A stretch of DNA of 32,059 nt from Bacteroidetes bacterium GWF2_35_48 (lineage in GTDB: Bacteria > Bacteroidota > Bacteroidia > Bacteroidales > GWF2-35-48): assembly GCA_001769125.1 (NCBI GenBank), contig MEOG01000043.1, forward strand, positions 1 to 32,059, written 5' to 3'. The notes beneath the pieces were generated by a model, which had not been told where the DNA came from, searched no databases, and saw only the letters and a program-made list of their open reading frames with translations. Every line of letters starts with the position of its first letter. Positions within the stretch are counted from its first letter, which is position 1. Shown in pieces: positions 1-6,886 of this stretch. Both the position numbers and the translations under genes were made by a program.

Positions 1-296
1 AAAAACGAAAACTGAAACAGGAAAAACGGAATTAAATAGTTTGTTAACTTTAAATTTTCAATTATATAAAAACGCAATTTATAACCGAGCGTAGTATATT
101 TTGTTTTTGAAAAAGACGGCCTGTATTTGACTGTCTTTTTCATTTTACAGCATATTATAATATTTTTTGTAATATGTGAATGTTGTAACTCATATATAAA
201 ATTTTGTAATGCTTTTTATTCGTAATGCCTGCACATTTGTATTGTGATTATAAGTCACGCCTGAACTGCCAGTCGCAGTAATTTAATTATCGTAAA
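1..296. other. Intergenic leader region at window start
   Basis: No gene is supported in the first 296 bases. The stretch is strongly AT-rich. It holds a terminator-like hairpin at 108-142, presumably for a gene lying before the window, and the 14-mer TGTGAATGTTGTAA at 175-188, which recurs before the DUF6600 gene. A weak promoter-like CACATTTG lies at 232-239 before the first gene. Confidence 0.6.
108..142 (+). terminator. Terminator-like hairpin
   Basis: A perfect 10-bp inverted repeat (TGAAAAAGAC at 108-117, GTCTTTTTCA at 133-142) encloses a 15-nt loop. The right arm itself is T-rich. It probably ends transcription of a gene upstream of the window. There is no long T tract after the stem, so strength is uncertain. 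Confidence 0.5.
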
Positions 297-722
297 ATGA
301 AAAAAATATTAATAGCAGTTGCAGTTAGTTCGCTGTTAGGTGCAGCAATCTTTTCCGGTTGTCAATCATCAGCAGAGAAAGTTAAAGATGCAGAAGATAA
401 TGTAATGATTGCAAATCAAGAATTAAACAGAGCATTGGCAGATTCTATTTATAAATTCAGAAAAGATGCCGATGAGAAAATAAAAGCACATGAGCAAAGT
501 GTATCAGATTTTAAAGCAAGAATAGCAAAAGAAAAAAAAGAAAACAGAATTCAATACGAGACAAGATTAGCTGAAATAGAGAAGAGAAACAGTGATCTGA
601 AAAAGAAATTGGATGATTACAAAGAAGTCGGTAAAGAGCATTGGGAAAATTTCAAAAAAGAATTTTCTCGTGAAATGAATGACTTGAGTGAGGCTTACAA
701 AGATTTATATGTTATAAAATAA
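297..722 (+). CDS. Small coiled-coil lipoprotein, function unknown
   Basis: The 141-residue protein starts with a lipoprotein signal peptide: MKK, a hydrophobic core over residues 4-19, then FSGC with the lipidated Cys at position 22. The rest is highly charged (Lys/Glu/Asp), almost free of Gly and Pro, and looks like one long helix or coiled coil (about 25-135). It would sit on the outer or inner membrane and reach into the periplasm. No catalytic motif is visible and I do not recognise a named family. It is the first gene of a run of small envelope proteins on the same strand, 18 bp before a beta-barrel gene, so co-expression is likely. The A-rich leader lacks a Shine-Dalgarno sequence. Confidence 0.8.
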   Translation: MKKILIAVAVSSLLGAAIFSGCQSSAEKVKDAEDNVMIANQELNRALADSIYKFRKDADEKIKAHEQSVSDFKARIAKEKKENRIQYETRLAEIEKRNSDLKKKLDDYKEVGKEHWENFKKEFSREMNDLSEAYKDLYVIK

Positions 723-740
723 TTTAATAATTTAATAAAA

Positions 741-1379
741 ATGAAAAAAATAATATTAGCAATAGTCGCAATAACATTATTGATAAATTATGTTAAGGCA
801 CAAGAAAACGTAACTGATTTTCGTGAACGATTTTTATTTGGATTTAAAGCAGGTTTAAATTATTCAAACGTTTATGATACAGAAGGGGAGGAATTTAGAG
901 CCGATCCTAAATTTGGTTTTGCAGGAGGAATATTTGTTGCGATTCCAATCGGAATGTATTTGGGAGTACATCCTGAAATACTTTTGTCTCAAAAAGGGTT
1001 TAAGGCAACGGGTGTATTACTTGGGAATACCTATGAATTTACTCGTACGTCCAATTATATTGATGTTCCTATTTTATTCGCACTAAAACCGAGTGAGTTC
1101 CTGACCATTGTAGCAGGTCCTCAATATTCGTATCTGTTTAACCAAAAAGATGTATTTACAAATGGAACCACAAGTATGGAACAAGAGACAGAATTTGAGA
1201 ATGACAATTTACGTAAAAATACCTTGTGCTTTAAAGGAGGAGTTGATATTAATCTTAAAAACATTGTCCTAAGTGCAAGAGCAGGATGGGATATTTTAAA
1301 AAATAACGGATCCGAGGCATCAACAACCCCACGATACAAAAATGTATGGTATCAGGCTACCATCGGATACAGGTTTTAA
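741..1379 (+). CDS. Outer-membrane beta-barrel protein, PorT-like
   Basis: The 212-residue protein has a signal peptide (1-20, likely cleaved after VKA). It then shows the alternating strand pattern of a small outer-membrane barrel: FGFKAGLNYSNV early, GGIFVAIPIGMYLGVHPEIL in the middle, a YIDVPILFALK strand, and a C-terminal YQATIGYRF. The terminal Phe is the usual BAM recognition signal. This matches the Bacteroidota PorT/OMP_b-brl_2 type, whose members are mostly of unknown role. It lies 18 bp after the coiled-coil lipoprotein and probably shares its transcript. Confidence 0.85.
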   Translation: MKKIILAIVAITLLINYVKAQENVTDFRERFLFGFKAGLNYSNVYDTEGEEFRADPKFGFAGGIFVAIPIGMYLGVHPEILLSQKGFKATGVLLGNTYEFTRTSNYIDVPILFALKPSEFLTIVAGPQYSYLFNQKDVFTNGTTSMEQETEFENDNLRKNTLCFKGGVDINLKNIVLSARAGWDILKNNGSEASTTPRYKNVWYQATIGYRF

Positions 1380-1509
1380 TAAAACATTTTTTTTTTAATC
1401 TAAGCCTTAATATTTGTTGCTTTCATGCACACTTTAATAGGCTCAATAATAGTCAATACATTTCACATCAAACAATATAAATTAAGTAAATAAAATAAAA
1501 TAAAATAAA

Positions 1510-1929
1510 ATGAAAATGAAAATGAAAATATCAGCATTGCTTGCATTTATTGCAATTCTAATTATTCCAACAATACAAAGTTGTAAAAAATATTCCGATG
1601 GACCGGTAATAAGTTTACGTTCCAGAACTGAACGTTTAGCAAATACATGGAAGGTTGAAAATTATAAAAGAAATGGAACAGATTATACTTCCTTGGTTTC
1701 AAACTATACAGAAACTTATACAAAAAGTGGTGATTATTCATATTCATGGGGAAGCCTTACAGGAACAGGTAAATGGGCTTTTCAGAGCAATGATGAAGAA
1801 ATCAAGATAAGTGGAACAGACAACCAAAGTTCTCAGACATTGATTATTCTTAAACTGAAAGAAAATGAGTTTTGGTACTATTATATGGATGGGAATGATA
1901 GAAATGAATTTCACATGATTTCTAATTAG
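1510..1929 (+). CDS. Lipocalin-like lipoprotein
   Basis: The 139-residue protein has a signal sequence ending in a lipobox (IQSC, Cys25 from the first Met). The mature part contains RLANTWKVENYKRNGTDYT and a later GTGKWAFQS...IKISG...LKLKENEFWYYY, the W-x-(V/L) plus short beta-strand pattern of Bacteroidota lipocalin-like lipoproteins. Ligand and role are unknown. The start is ambiguous: Met1, Met3 and Met5 are all possible because the leader and first codons form an A-rich short repeat (MKMKMKI). Its TAG stop codon is also the first three bases of the repeat element that follows. Confidence 0.7.
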   Translation: MKMKMKISALLAFIAILIIPTIQSCKKYSDGPVISLRSRTERLANTWKVENYKRNGTDYTSLVSNYTETYTKSGDYSYSWGSLTGTGKWAFQSNDEEIKISGTDNQSSQTLIILKLKENEFWYYYMDGNDRNEFHMISN

Positions 1930-2120
1930 TGTTTGTCCAGAATGTCCGACCTGCCTGCCGCAGGCAAGTAGCTGCGTTACTCTCGCCCTGAAAAACAGTC
2001 GTTTCGGCTTAGCTCAACGCATCGCATGTACAATAGGACACTCCTGGTTTTCATGTCTTCGAAAGCATTTCGTCAAGCTCAATGTATCACCTTGAACTTG
2101 ACGTTTTCTTATCTGACACT
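1927..2120 (+). mobile_element. MITE-like repeat element, copy A (divergent)
   Basis: This copy begins TAGTGTTTGTCCAGAATGTCCGA, nearly identical to the left end of the copies at 3763 and 31969, and shares the later blocks TAGCTGCGTTACTC, CTCCT(T)GGTTTTCA and CGAAAGC. It differs by an inserted palindrome at 1952-1966 (TGCCTGC c GCAGGCA) and by a 7+4-bp hairpin at 2071-2103 (CGTCAAG ... CTTGACG). The right end is degenerate; I place it near CTGACACT at 2113-2120, though it could extend to about 2152. No ORF inside looks real. The TAG at its left edge is the stop codon of the upstream gene. Confidence 0.6.
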
Positions 2121-2179
2121 GAGTTTTCTTGCAAGCATAAGGACTAATTAGTGATTGCTTATAAATACACGAAATAACA

Positions 2180-2211
2180 AAATTTAAAAAACATTAAATT
2201 TAAAAAACATT
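2180..2211 (+). repeat. Perfect 16-bp tandem duplication in leader
   Basis: AAATTTAAAAAACATT occurs twice head to tail and ends 3 nt before the ATG at 2215. It forms the translation initiation region of the small membrane protein gene that follows. Confidence 0.75.
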
Positions 2212-2214
2212 AAA

Positions 2215-2388
2215 ATGGGCAATTTACTTTATATAGTTGCGGTCTTTCTAATCTTGATTTGGGGAATTAGTTTCTTCGCTTACAATGCGGGAAATTTCAT
2301 ACACTTTTTTCTCTTTATTGCATTAGCAACTTTAATATTCAGAATTGTTCAGGAGAGTAATCTTTTTAAAAATAAATCACTTAAATAA
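2215..2388 (+). CDS. Small lmo0937-family membrane protein (copy 1)
   Basis: This 57-codon gene encodes a protein starting MGNLLYIVAVFLILIWGISF, followed by FAYNAGNFIHFFLFIALATL and a short charged tail ending NKSLK. Two hydrophobic segments (about 3-22 and 29-43) around a conserved F-A-x-N-A-G-x-x-I-H turn are the hallmark of the lmo0937/DUF5670 family of tiny stress-associated membrane proteins. A second, clearly homologous gene lies at 2798. It sits 14 bp before the YtxH gene, so it is probably co-transcribed. Function is unknown. Confidence 0.85.
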   Translation: MGNLLYIVAVFLILIWGISFFAYNAGNFIHFFLFIALATLIFRIVQESNLFKNKSLK

Positions 2389-2402
2389 ATAAATAATAAA
2401 TT

Positions 2403-2639
2403 ATGAGTACACAAAAAGTAGTAATTGGAGCAATAGCTGGTTTAGCTGTTGGAGCATTGTTAGGCGTATTATTTGCACCAAATAAAGGTTCAGATACACG
2501 CAAAAAAATATCTTCAAAGAGTAAAGATATTACGGATGGAATAAAAGAAAAATTTAATGATTTTTTAGACGACATTTCATCGAAATTTGAAAGAGGAAAA
2601 GAGGACGCAAGTGATTTTACAGAAAAGGCGAAGTCCTAA
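2403..2639 (+). CDS. YtxH domain-containing stress protein
   Basis: The 78-residue protein has an N-terminal membrane helix (about 5-25) running into LFAPNKGSDTRKKISSKS, the YtxH signature (LFAPxxGxxTRKK). A charged amphipathic helix to the C-terminus follows. YtxH proteins belong to general stress responses in Firmicutes and are common beside CsbD and lmo0937 genes in Bacteroidota; the biochemical role is unknown. It lies between two lmo0937-type genes. A 10-bp inverted repeat follows the gene at 2679-2716. Confidence 0.85.
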   Translation: MSTQKVVIGAIAGLAVGALLGVLFAPNKGSDTRKKISSKSKDITDGIKEKFNDFLDDISSKFERGKEDASDFTEKAKS

Positions 2640-2678
2640 TTTTTTAAAAACAATCAAGGCAATTTCAGCTTTGAATCA

Positions 2679-2716
2679 GCTTCAGCAATACATAATGTTG
2701 CATGTGTTGCTGAAGC
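2679..2716. terminator. Strong hairpin between stress genes
   Basis: GCTTCAGCAA (2679-2688) and TTGCTGAAGC (2707-2716) form a perfect 10-bp stem. The 18-nt loop can itself fold (ACAT...ATGT). There is no T tract, so it may be an mRNA stabiliser or partial terminator rather than a classical terminator. Confidence 0.5.
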
Positions 2717-2797
2717 AATTGATTGATAAAAATAAAAAATAAGTAAATAACAAATACAAAATCTTAATATCATTCGTCAATTAAAAATTAATAAAAA

Positions 2798-2953
2798 ATG
2801 ACACAGATTTTATATGTTATAGCGGTATTATTAATAATCGCATGGCTCATCGGTTTTTTCGCTTTTAATGCAGGTAAGATGATACATGTCCTTCTTGTTA
2901 TTGCATTTATCGCAGTATTGCTTCGTGTAATTAGAGGGAAAAAAATATTTTAA
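2798..2953 (+). CDS. Small lmo0937-family membrane protein (copy 2)
   Basis: This 51-codon gene encodes a protein starting MTQILYVIAVLLIIAWLIGF, followed by FAFNAGKMIHVLLVIAFIAVLL and RVIRGKKIF. It has the same two-helix architecture and F-A-x-N-A-G-x-x-I-H turn as the protein at 2215, so the two are paralogues about 0.6 kb apart. The tail is basic. The next gene starts 18 bp downstream. Family lmo0937/DUF5670; function unknown, with general-stress association known from other bacteria. Confidence 0.85.
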   Translation: MTQILYVIAVLLIIAWLIGFFAFNAGKMIHVLLVIAFIAVLLRVIRGKKIF

Positions 2954-2971
2954 ATTTTATATAAAATAAGT

Positions 2972-3337
2972 ATGAAAATTTTAAAAAAAAATAAACTATA
3001 TTTAACAGGAGCATTGATTTTATTATTTCTTTATCCTCTTAAATCAAATGCACAAAGTAACGATTCAACTATTTCTGCTTCAACAACGTTCAATGTATCT
3101 GTTCCTCCTGAAACAGAAACAGAAATAGAAAGAAACAGAATCAAAGCACAAATTTTACTCATTCGCTTGGATGAAATCAATGCAAGGGATAAATCAGAAA
3201 TGAATTTTGCAGATAAAAGAAAAATGCGAAAAGAAGTACGTTCAATCAGATGGGAGTTAAATAGAATTGGCGGTGGCGTATATATTTCAGCAGGAGCAAT
3301 TATAATAATAGTAATTCTGTTGGTCATTTTCTTGTAA
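2972..3337 (+). CDS. Exported protein with C-terminal membrane anchor, unknown
   Basis: The 121-residue protein has a cleavable signal peptide (1-27, SNA before Gln). A Ser/Thr/Glu-rich linker follows, then a charged helical segment with many Arg, Lys and Glu (about 50-98), and a very hydrophobic C-terminal helix (about 103-121, rich in Ile and Val). It would be periplasmic and tethered by its C-terminus. I do not recognise a family. Its position 18 bp after the lmo0937-type gene, inside a stress/envelope cluster, suggests a related role. Confidence 0.7.
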   Translation: MKILKKNKLYLTGALILLFLYPLKSNAQSNDSTISASTTFNVSVPPETETEIERNRIKAQILLIRLDEINARDKSEMNFADKRKMRKEVRSIRWELNRIGGGVYISAGAIIIIVILLVIFL

Positions 3338-3423
3338 AATAATTAACAAATATAACCAATAAACTATTTATTAACCGCCTATAGTTTTCACAGAAATTAA
3401 TTCAAAAATAACATTACGAACAA

Positions 3424-3765
3424 ATGGAAAAAGAAATACCGATATTAAAAACGCTGCTTGAAAAAGCATCTGATTATGGAAAAACAAGTTATGAATTAGT
3501 AAAACTTAAAGCTCTTGATAAAGCGTCCGGCATAATTTCTTCATATATTATGAATACAGTCGTTTTTATGCTTCTTGGATTAGTTTTACTTTTTTTTAGT
3601 TTCGGAATTGCAATTTGGCTGGGAGATATTCTTGGCAAACTATTTTATGGATTTTTTGCAGTTACTTCGTTTTATGCGCTTGTAGCAATTGTTTTGCATT
3701 TTATATTTCATAAAATAATTAAAAAAAGGATACGCAATTCAATTATTAAAAATGCACTTAAATAG
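3424..3765 (+). CDS. Holin-like (phage_holin_3_6/DUF1469) membrane protein
   Basis: The 113-residue protein has a charged N-terminal helix (1-35, with EKASDYGKTSYELVKLKALDK), two membrane helices (about 42-62 and 72-92) and a basic C-terminal tail (HKIIKKRIRN). This is the layout of the phage-holin-superfamily DUF1469 proteins, which in Bacteroidota are chromosomal and found with YtxH and CsbD-type proteins rather than in prophages. No phage gene is nearby. The TAG stop codon is the left end of the repeat element that follows. Confidence 0.7.
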   Translation: MEKEIPILKTLLEKASDYGKTSYELVKLKALDKASGIISSYIMNTVVFMLLGLVLLFFSFGIAIWLGDILGKLFYGFFAVTSFYALVAIVLHFIFHKIIKKRIRNSIIKNALK

Positions 3766-3965
3766 TGTTTGTCCATAATGTCCGAGCATAGCACCAGCTG
3801 GCTCAAACAACCACCGGTTGTTTGCCCTGTTACTCTTGTGTTGAAAACAGTCATTTACAAAAGTAAACTCCTTGGTTTTCAACACTGCGAAAGCCCTGCC
3901 TACCGGCAAGGCAGGCTTGCTCTCGAACATTCTGAACCAAACACTGACTGTATGGACAGACACTA
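3763..3965 (+). mobile_element. MITE-like element, copy B (complete, TA ends)
   Basis: The 203-bp element has 15-bp terminal inverted repeats: TAGTGTTTGTCCATA at 3763-3777 and TATGGACAGACACTA at 3951-3965 (14 of 15 pair). The outer TA on each side could be a target duplication as in IS630/Tc1-type elements. Inside are three perfect hairpins: CAAACAACC/GGTTGTTTG (3804-3824), GTGTTGAAAAC/GTTTTCAACAC (3838-3885, with a nested TTTAC/GTAAA) and CCTGCCT/AGGCAGG (3895-3915). No transposase or convincing ORF is inside. The left TAG is the stop codon of the upstream gene. A second TAGTGTTTG follows at 3968. Confidence 0.75.
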
Positions 3966-4014
3966 AATAGTGTTTGAAGCACTGATTTTATGAACAACTC
4001 TTAAATAATATTTT

Positions 4015-4407
4015 ATGCAAAATATAACTTCTCATACTGATTTAAAAACAGCAATACAATTACTGGAAATTGAGCAAAAATTAAAAGAACAGATTTTAAA
4101 AGATCAACTTTACCTGACTGTTGAAAGTCTTAAACCACATAATTTGCTGAAGAGTGCGTTGAAAGATGTTATTTCAACACCGGATAATACACATAATCTA
4201 TTTGATAGAATAATAGGTTCTGCTTCGGGTTTTTTTGCAAAAAAAATTGTAGTTGGGGGGTCTGAAAATATATTCAGAAAACTAATCGGATATGCAATGC
4301 AGTATGGTGTTAAAAATTATGTTACGAATCATACGGAAACAATAAAATCAGTTGCTCAATTTATATTTCAATTTTTCACAAAAAATAAAAATTCTGAAAA
4401 TCAATGA
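4015..4407 (+). CDS. Conserved hypothetical protein upstream of transporter
   Basis: The 130-residue protein has no signal peptide. It begins with a charged helical segment (about 10-50, IQLLEIEQKLKEQ), then a Gly/Ala-rich region (about 66-82, DRIIGSASGFFAKKIVVGG) and amphipathic helices to the end. No catalytic motif is visible. The family looks like a small Bacteroidota-specific protein that may lie on the membrane. Its last codons overlap the start of the AI-2E family gene by 4 nt (ATGA), so the two are translationally coupled. Confidence 0.75.
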   Translation: MQNITSHTDLKTAIQLLEIEQKLKEQILKDQLYLTVESLKPHNLLKSALKDVISTPDNTHNLFDRIIGSASGFFAKKIVVGGSENIFRKLIGYAMQYGVKNYVTNHTETIKSVAQFIFQFFTKNKNSENQ

Positions 4408-5522
4408 TTATTAAAGCAAATACAATCCCATTTTATTTAAAAGCAGTTTTGTTTCTCGTAGGAATTTATTTCTTAATAACAATGCTGCAAATTGCACGTG
4501 AGATTATTGTTCCTCTCGTGTTTGCTATTATTATAGCTGTTGTCCTTCACCCGGTAATAAATTATTTTGTAAAAAAGAAAATTAACAGGATATTAGCTAT
4601 TGTAATAGTTTTATTACTCACATTTATAATCATTATAGGAATAGGTTCTCTTATTTTTTCACAGGCAATCCGGTTCAGTGAATCATGGCCTGTTCTTATT
4701 GATAAATTCACAGCTATACTTAACCAAACTGTAACCTGGGCCTCCAGACACTTTGAAGTAAACCCACAAATTATTCAACAATGGATTGCTTCTATAAAAA
4801 GCAATCTTCTTAATTCAAGCAGTTCCGCACTGGGACAAACAATTATGTCTATAAGCAGTGGAATAATGGCTTTATTTTTAGTTCCTGTTTATGTTTTCAT
4901 GATTCTTTTTTATGAACCTATTATTCTCGTTTTTATTAACAGACTTTTTGCATCAAGCAATCAAAGTAAAGTAGCAGAAATTGTTCTGCAAATTAAAAAT
5001 GTTATTCAACGTTACCTAATAGGTTTAGTAATTGAATTTGTAATTGTAGCAATTTTAAATTCCGTTGCACTATTAATACTTGGAATTGATTATGCTATAC
5101 TACTCGGGATTCTCGGAGCATTGCTTAACCTGATTCCATATATCGGAGGAATGATCGGAGTAGCACTTCCTATGCTGGTTGCCTTTGCGACTAAATCAAC
5201 TGCTTGGTATGCACTTTATGTTCTGATCTTTTATTTTATTATTCAACTTATAGACAACAACTATATCATCCCAAAAATTGTCGCTTCTAAAGTAAAAATC
5301 AATGCCCTTTTTTCAATTATTGTTGTTATAGCTGGAAATGCTTTGTGGGGTGTCCCGGGAATGTTTCTTTCTTTACCAGTACTTGCAATTATAAAATTAA
5401 TTTTCGATCATATAGAGCCATTGAAACCATGGGGATTTTTATTAGGAGACACCATGCCTCCTATAATAAAAATAAAAATAAAACCCATCAACCTTATTCG
5501 GAGAAAAAAAGTAATTATATAG
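4404..5522 (+). CDS. AI-2E family transporter (PerM-like permease)
   Basis: This is a 372-residue polytopic membrane protein with an N-terminal pair of helices (about 12-60), a third near 65-85, a soluble middle section (about 90-150) and four or more helices to residue 350. The segment ending NALWGVPGMFLSLPVLAIIK and the loop QLIDNNYIIPKIVASKVKIN are characteristic of the AI-2E/UPF0118 (YdiK, PerM, TqsA) family. Family members export various small molecules; the substrate here cannot be read from sequence, and autoinducer transport should not be assumed. Length is normal. It overlaps the previous gene by 4 nt. Confidence 0.9.
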   Translation: MIIKANTIPFYLKAVLFLVGIYFLITMLQIAREIIVPLVFAIIIAVVLHPVINYFVKKKINRILAIVIVLLLTFIIIIGIGSLIFSQAIRFSESWPVLIDKFTAILNQTVTWASRHFEVNPQIIQQWIASIKSNLLNSSSSALGQTIMSISSGIMALFLVPVYVFMILFYEPIILVFINRLFASSNQSKVAEIVLQIKNVIQRYLIGLVIEFVIVAILNSVALLILGIDYAILLGILGALLNLIPYIGGMIGVALPMLVAFATKSTAWYALYVLIFYFIIQLIDNNYIIPKIVASKVKINALFSIIVVIAGNALWGVPGMFLSLPVLAIIKLIFDHIEPLKPWGFLLGDTMPPIIKIKIKPINLIRRKKVII

Positions 5523-5552
5523 TCTGTGTTATTCATGAACTTCAATAAATGA

Positions 5553-5672
5553 GTTACAGGTTACAAGTTGCAGGTTGCAGGTTGCAGGTTGCATGGCGGC
5601 AGACAGGGCTGCAAGTAAAGTGTTGATATATCTAATATTATTGCAAACAACCTGCAACATGCAACTTGCAAC
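5553..5672. repeat. Opposed arrays of 7-bp repeats (heptad inverted repeat)
   Basis: The left arm (5553-5594) is six head-to-tail heptads: GTTACAG, GTTACAA, three GTTGCAG and GTTGCAT. The right arm (about 5645-5672) holds four heptads of the opposite orientation (AAACAAC, CTGCAAC, ATGCAAC, TTGCAAC). The arms can pair over 21 to 28 bp around a loop of about 50 nt. It lies between the AI-2E transporter gene and the next gene. Confidence 0.8.
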
Positions 5673-5762
5673 AAAGGGCTGAAGTTTATTACTTAAATAG
5701 AATAGAATTAGTGACTGAATTATTAAATAATTATAACATTATACAAATAAATTATATTTAAA

Positions 5763-6158
5763 ATGAAAACAACAAAACGTTTAGGCATCTGGATGGATCA
5801 TTCAATTGCTAATCTTATTAAAATATCAAAAGATGCAATTGTGATAAAAACAATAGAGGCAACTCCGTTATTAACAGGAAAATTTAAAAATTTAAAAAAA
5901 GATGAAAATCTTAAACAAAACAAAGAAAAAAATCAACTTTCAATTTTTTATAAAAAAATTAGTGAAATAATAAAAGAATATAAAGAAGTAGTCTTATTTG
6001 GACCAACTGATGCTAAAAATGAATTAATGAATTTATTAAAAAGCGATCATCTTTTTGAGAATATAAAAATAGAAGCCATAAATGCTGATAAAATGACAGA
6101 AAATCAGCAACAAGCTTTTGTGAAAAATTACTTTAACCTTTTCGAAAAAAATCATTAG
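5763..6158 (+). CDS. Small protein with possible eRF1-domain-like fold
   Basis: The 131-residue cytoplasmic protein opens with KRLGIWMDHSIANLIKI, has a long Lys-rich middle, and near residue 80 carries YKEVVLFGPTDAKNELMNLL. The V-V-L-F-G-P-x-x-A-K-x-E-L pattern resembles domain 3 of archaeo-eukaryotic release factors and the bacterial baeRF/host-attachment families, but the protein is far too short to be a release factor and has no GGQ loop. Role unknown; the fold assignment is inference. The PIG-L gene starts 6 bp later. Confidence 0.55.
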   Translation: MKTTKRLGIWMDHSIANLIKISKDAIVIKTIEATPLLTGKFKNLKKDENLKQNKEKNQLSIFYKKISEIIKEYKEVVLFGPTDAKNELMNLLKSDHLFENIKIEAINADKMTENQQQAFVKNYFNLFEKNH

Positions 6159-6164
6159 AATAAA

Positions 6165-6833
6165 ATGACAAAATTAATCAGACTTCCCCGTGAACCGGGT
6201 GCAAAAACAAAAAATGTTGCTGTAATTGTCGCTCATCCAGATGATGAAACTCTGTGGACCGGCGGAACTTTATTGAACCATCCTTCATGGAAATGTTTTA
6301 TAGTTTGCATGAGCAGAGTAAACGATCCGGATCGGGCGCCAAAATTTTATAAAGCTCTGGAAACTTATAAATCCAAAGGCATAATGGGTAATCTTGATGA
6401 TAGCCCGGAACAAAAACCATTGGATGAACTGGAAATTGAAAACGCTATCCTAAATTTATTACCACAAAATTTTTTCGACCTGATAATAACTCATAATCCA
6501 TCTGGTGAATACACAAAACATCTCAGGCATGAAGAAATAAGCAGGGCTGTTATTAAGCTCTGGCATTCCGGTAAAATATTTACGAATGAGCTACGAACTT
6601 TTGCGTATGAAGACGTTACTGAAAAAAATCATCCTATGCCTGTAAAAGAAGCTCCGGTTTACCGTTTTTTAACGAAACGGATTTGGCTTCGGAAATATAG
6701 TATAATAACAGAAATTTATGGATTTGAAAAAAACAGTTTTGAAGCTGAAACAACGCCAAGAGCAGAAGCATTCTGGCAATTTACTGATCCGTTTGATGCG
6801 AAAAAATGGCTTAGTAATGGAGGTGTTTTGTAA
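6165..6833 (+). CDS. PIG-L family (LmbE-like) zinc N-deacetylase
   Basis: The 222-residue protein has the family zinc motif AHPDDE at 23-28 (His24, Asp26, Asp27) and a second His cluster KHLRHEE at 118-124. It belongs to the LmbE/PIG-L superfamily, which removes N-acetyl from GlcNAc-containing conjugates (GlcNAc-PI, bacillithiol and mycothiol precursors, lincosamide intermediates). The substrate here is unknown. It is followed 53 bp later by a GT4 glycosyltransferase and then by a glycosidase and NagB, which suggests work on a GlcNAc-type glycoconjugate. No signal peptide; cytoplasmic. Confidence 0.9.
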   Translation: MTKLIRLPREPGAKTKNVAVIVAHPDDETLWTGGTLLNHPSWKCFIVCMSRVNDPDRAPKFYKALETYKSKGIMGNLDDSPEQKPLDELEIENAILNLLPQNFFDLIITHNPSGEYTKHLRHEEISRAVIKLWHSGKIFTNELRTFAYEDVTEKNHPMPVKEAPVYRFLTKRIWLRKYSIITEIYGFEKNSFEAETTPRAEAFWQFTDPFDAKKWLSNGGVL

Positions 6834-6886
6834 TTTGAAATTAATATTTAGAAAAGAAACGTTTTTATCCACAAAAAAAATTACTT

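Noticed and set aside
3424-3765. Prophage, because of the holin-like protein
   Set aside because: No lysin, capsid, tail or integrase gene is nearby; DUF1469 proteins are ordinary chromosomal proteins in this phylum.
3739-3966. Overlapping ORFs on both strands over 3739-3966
   Set aside because: They lie inside the MITE-like element and arise from its hairpins; no signal, motif or plausible leader, and the antisense one runs into the holin-like gene.
4404-5522. Quorum-sensing role from the AI-2E family name
   Set aside because: The family name is historical and its members carry diverse substrates; no luxS or related gene is in the window.
5553-5672. Possible CRISPR array
   Set aside because: Units are 7 bp with no spacers and the two arms face each other; there are no cas genes nearby.
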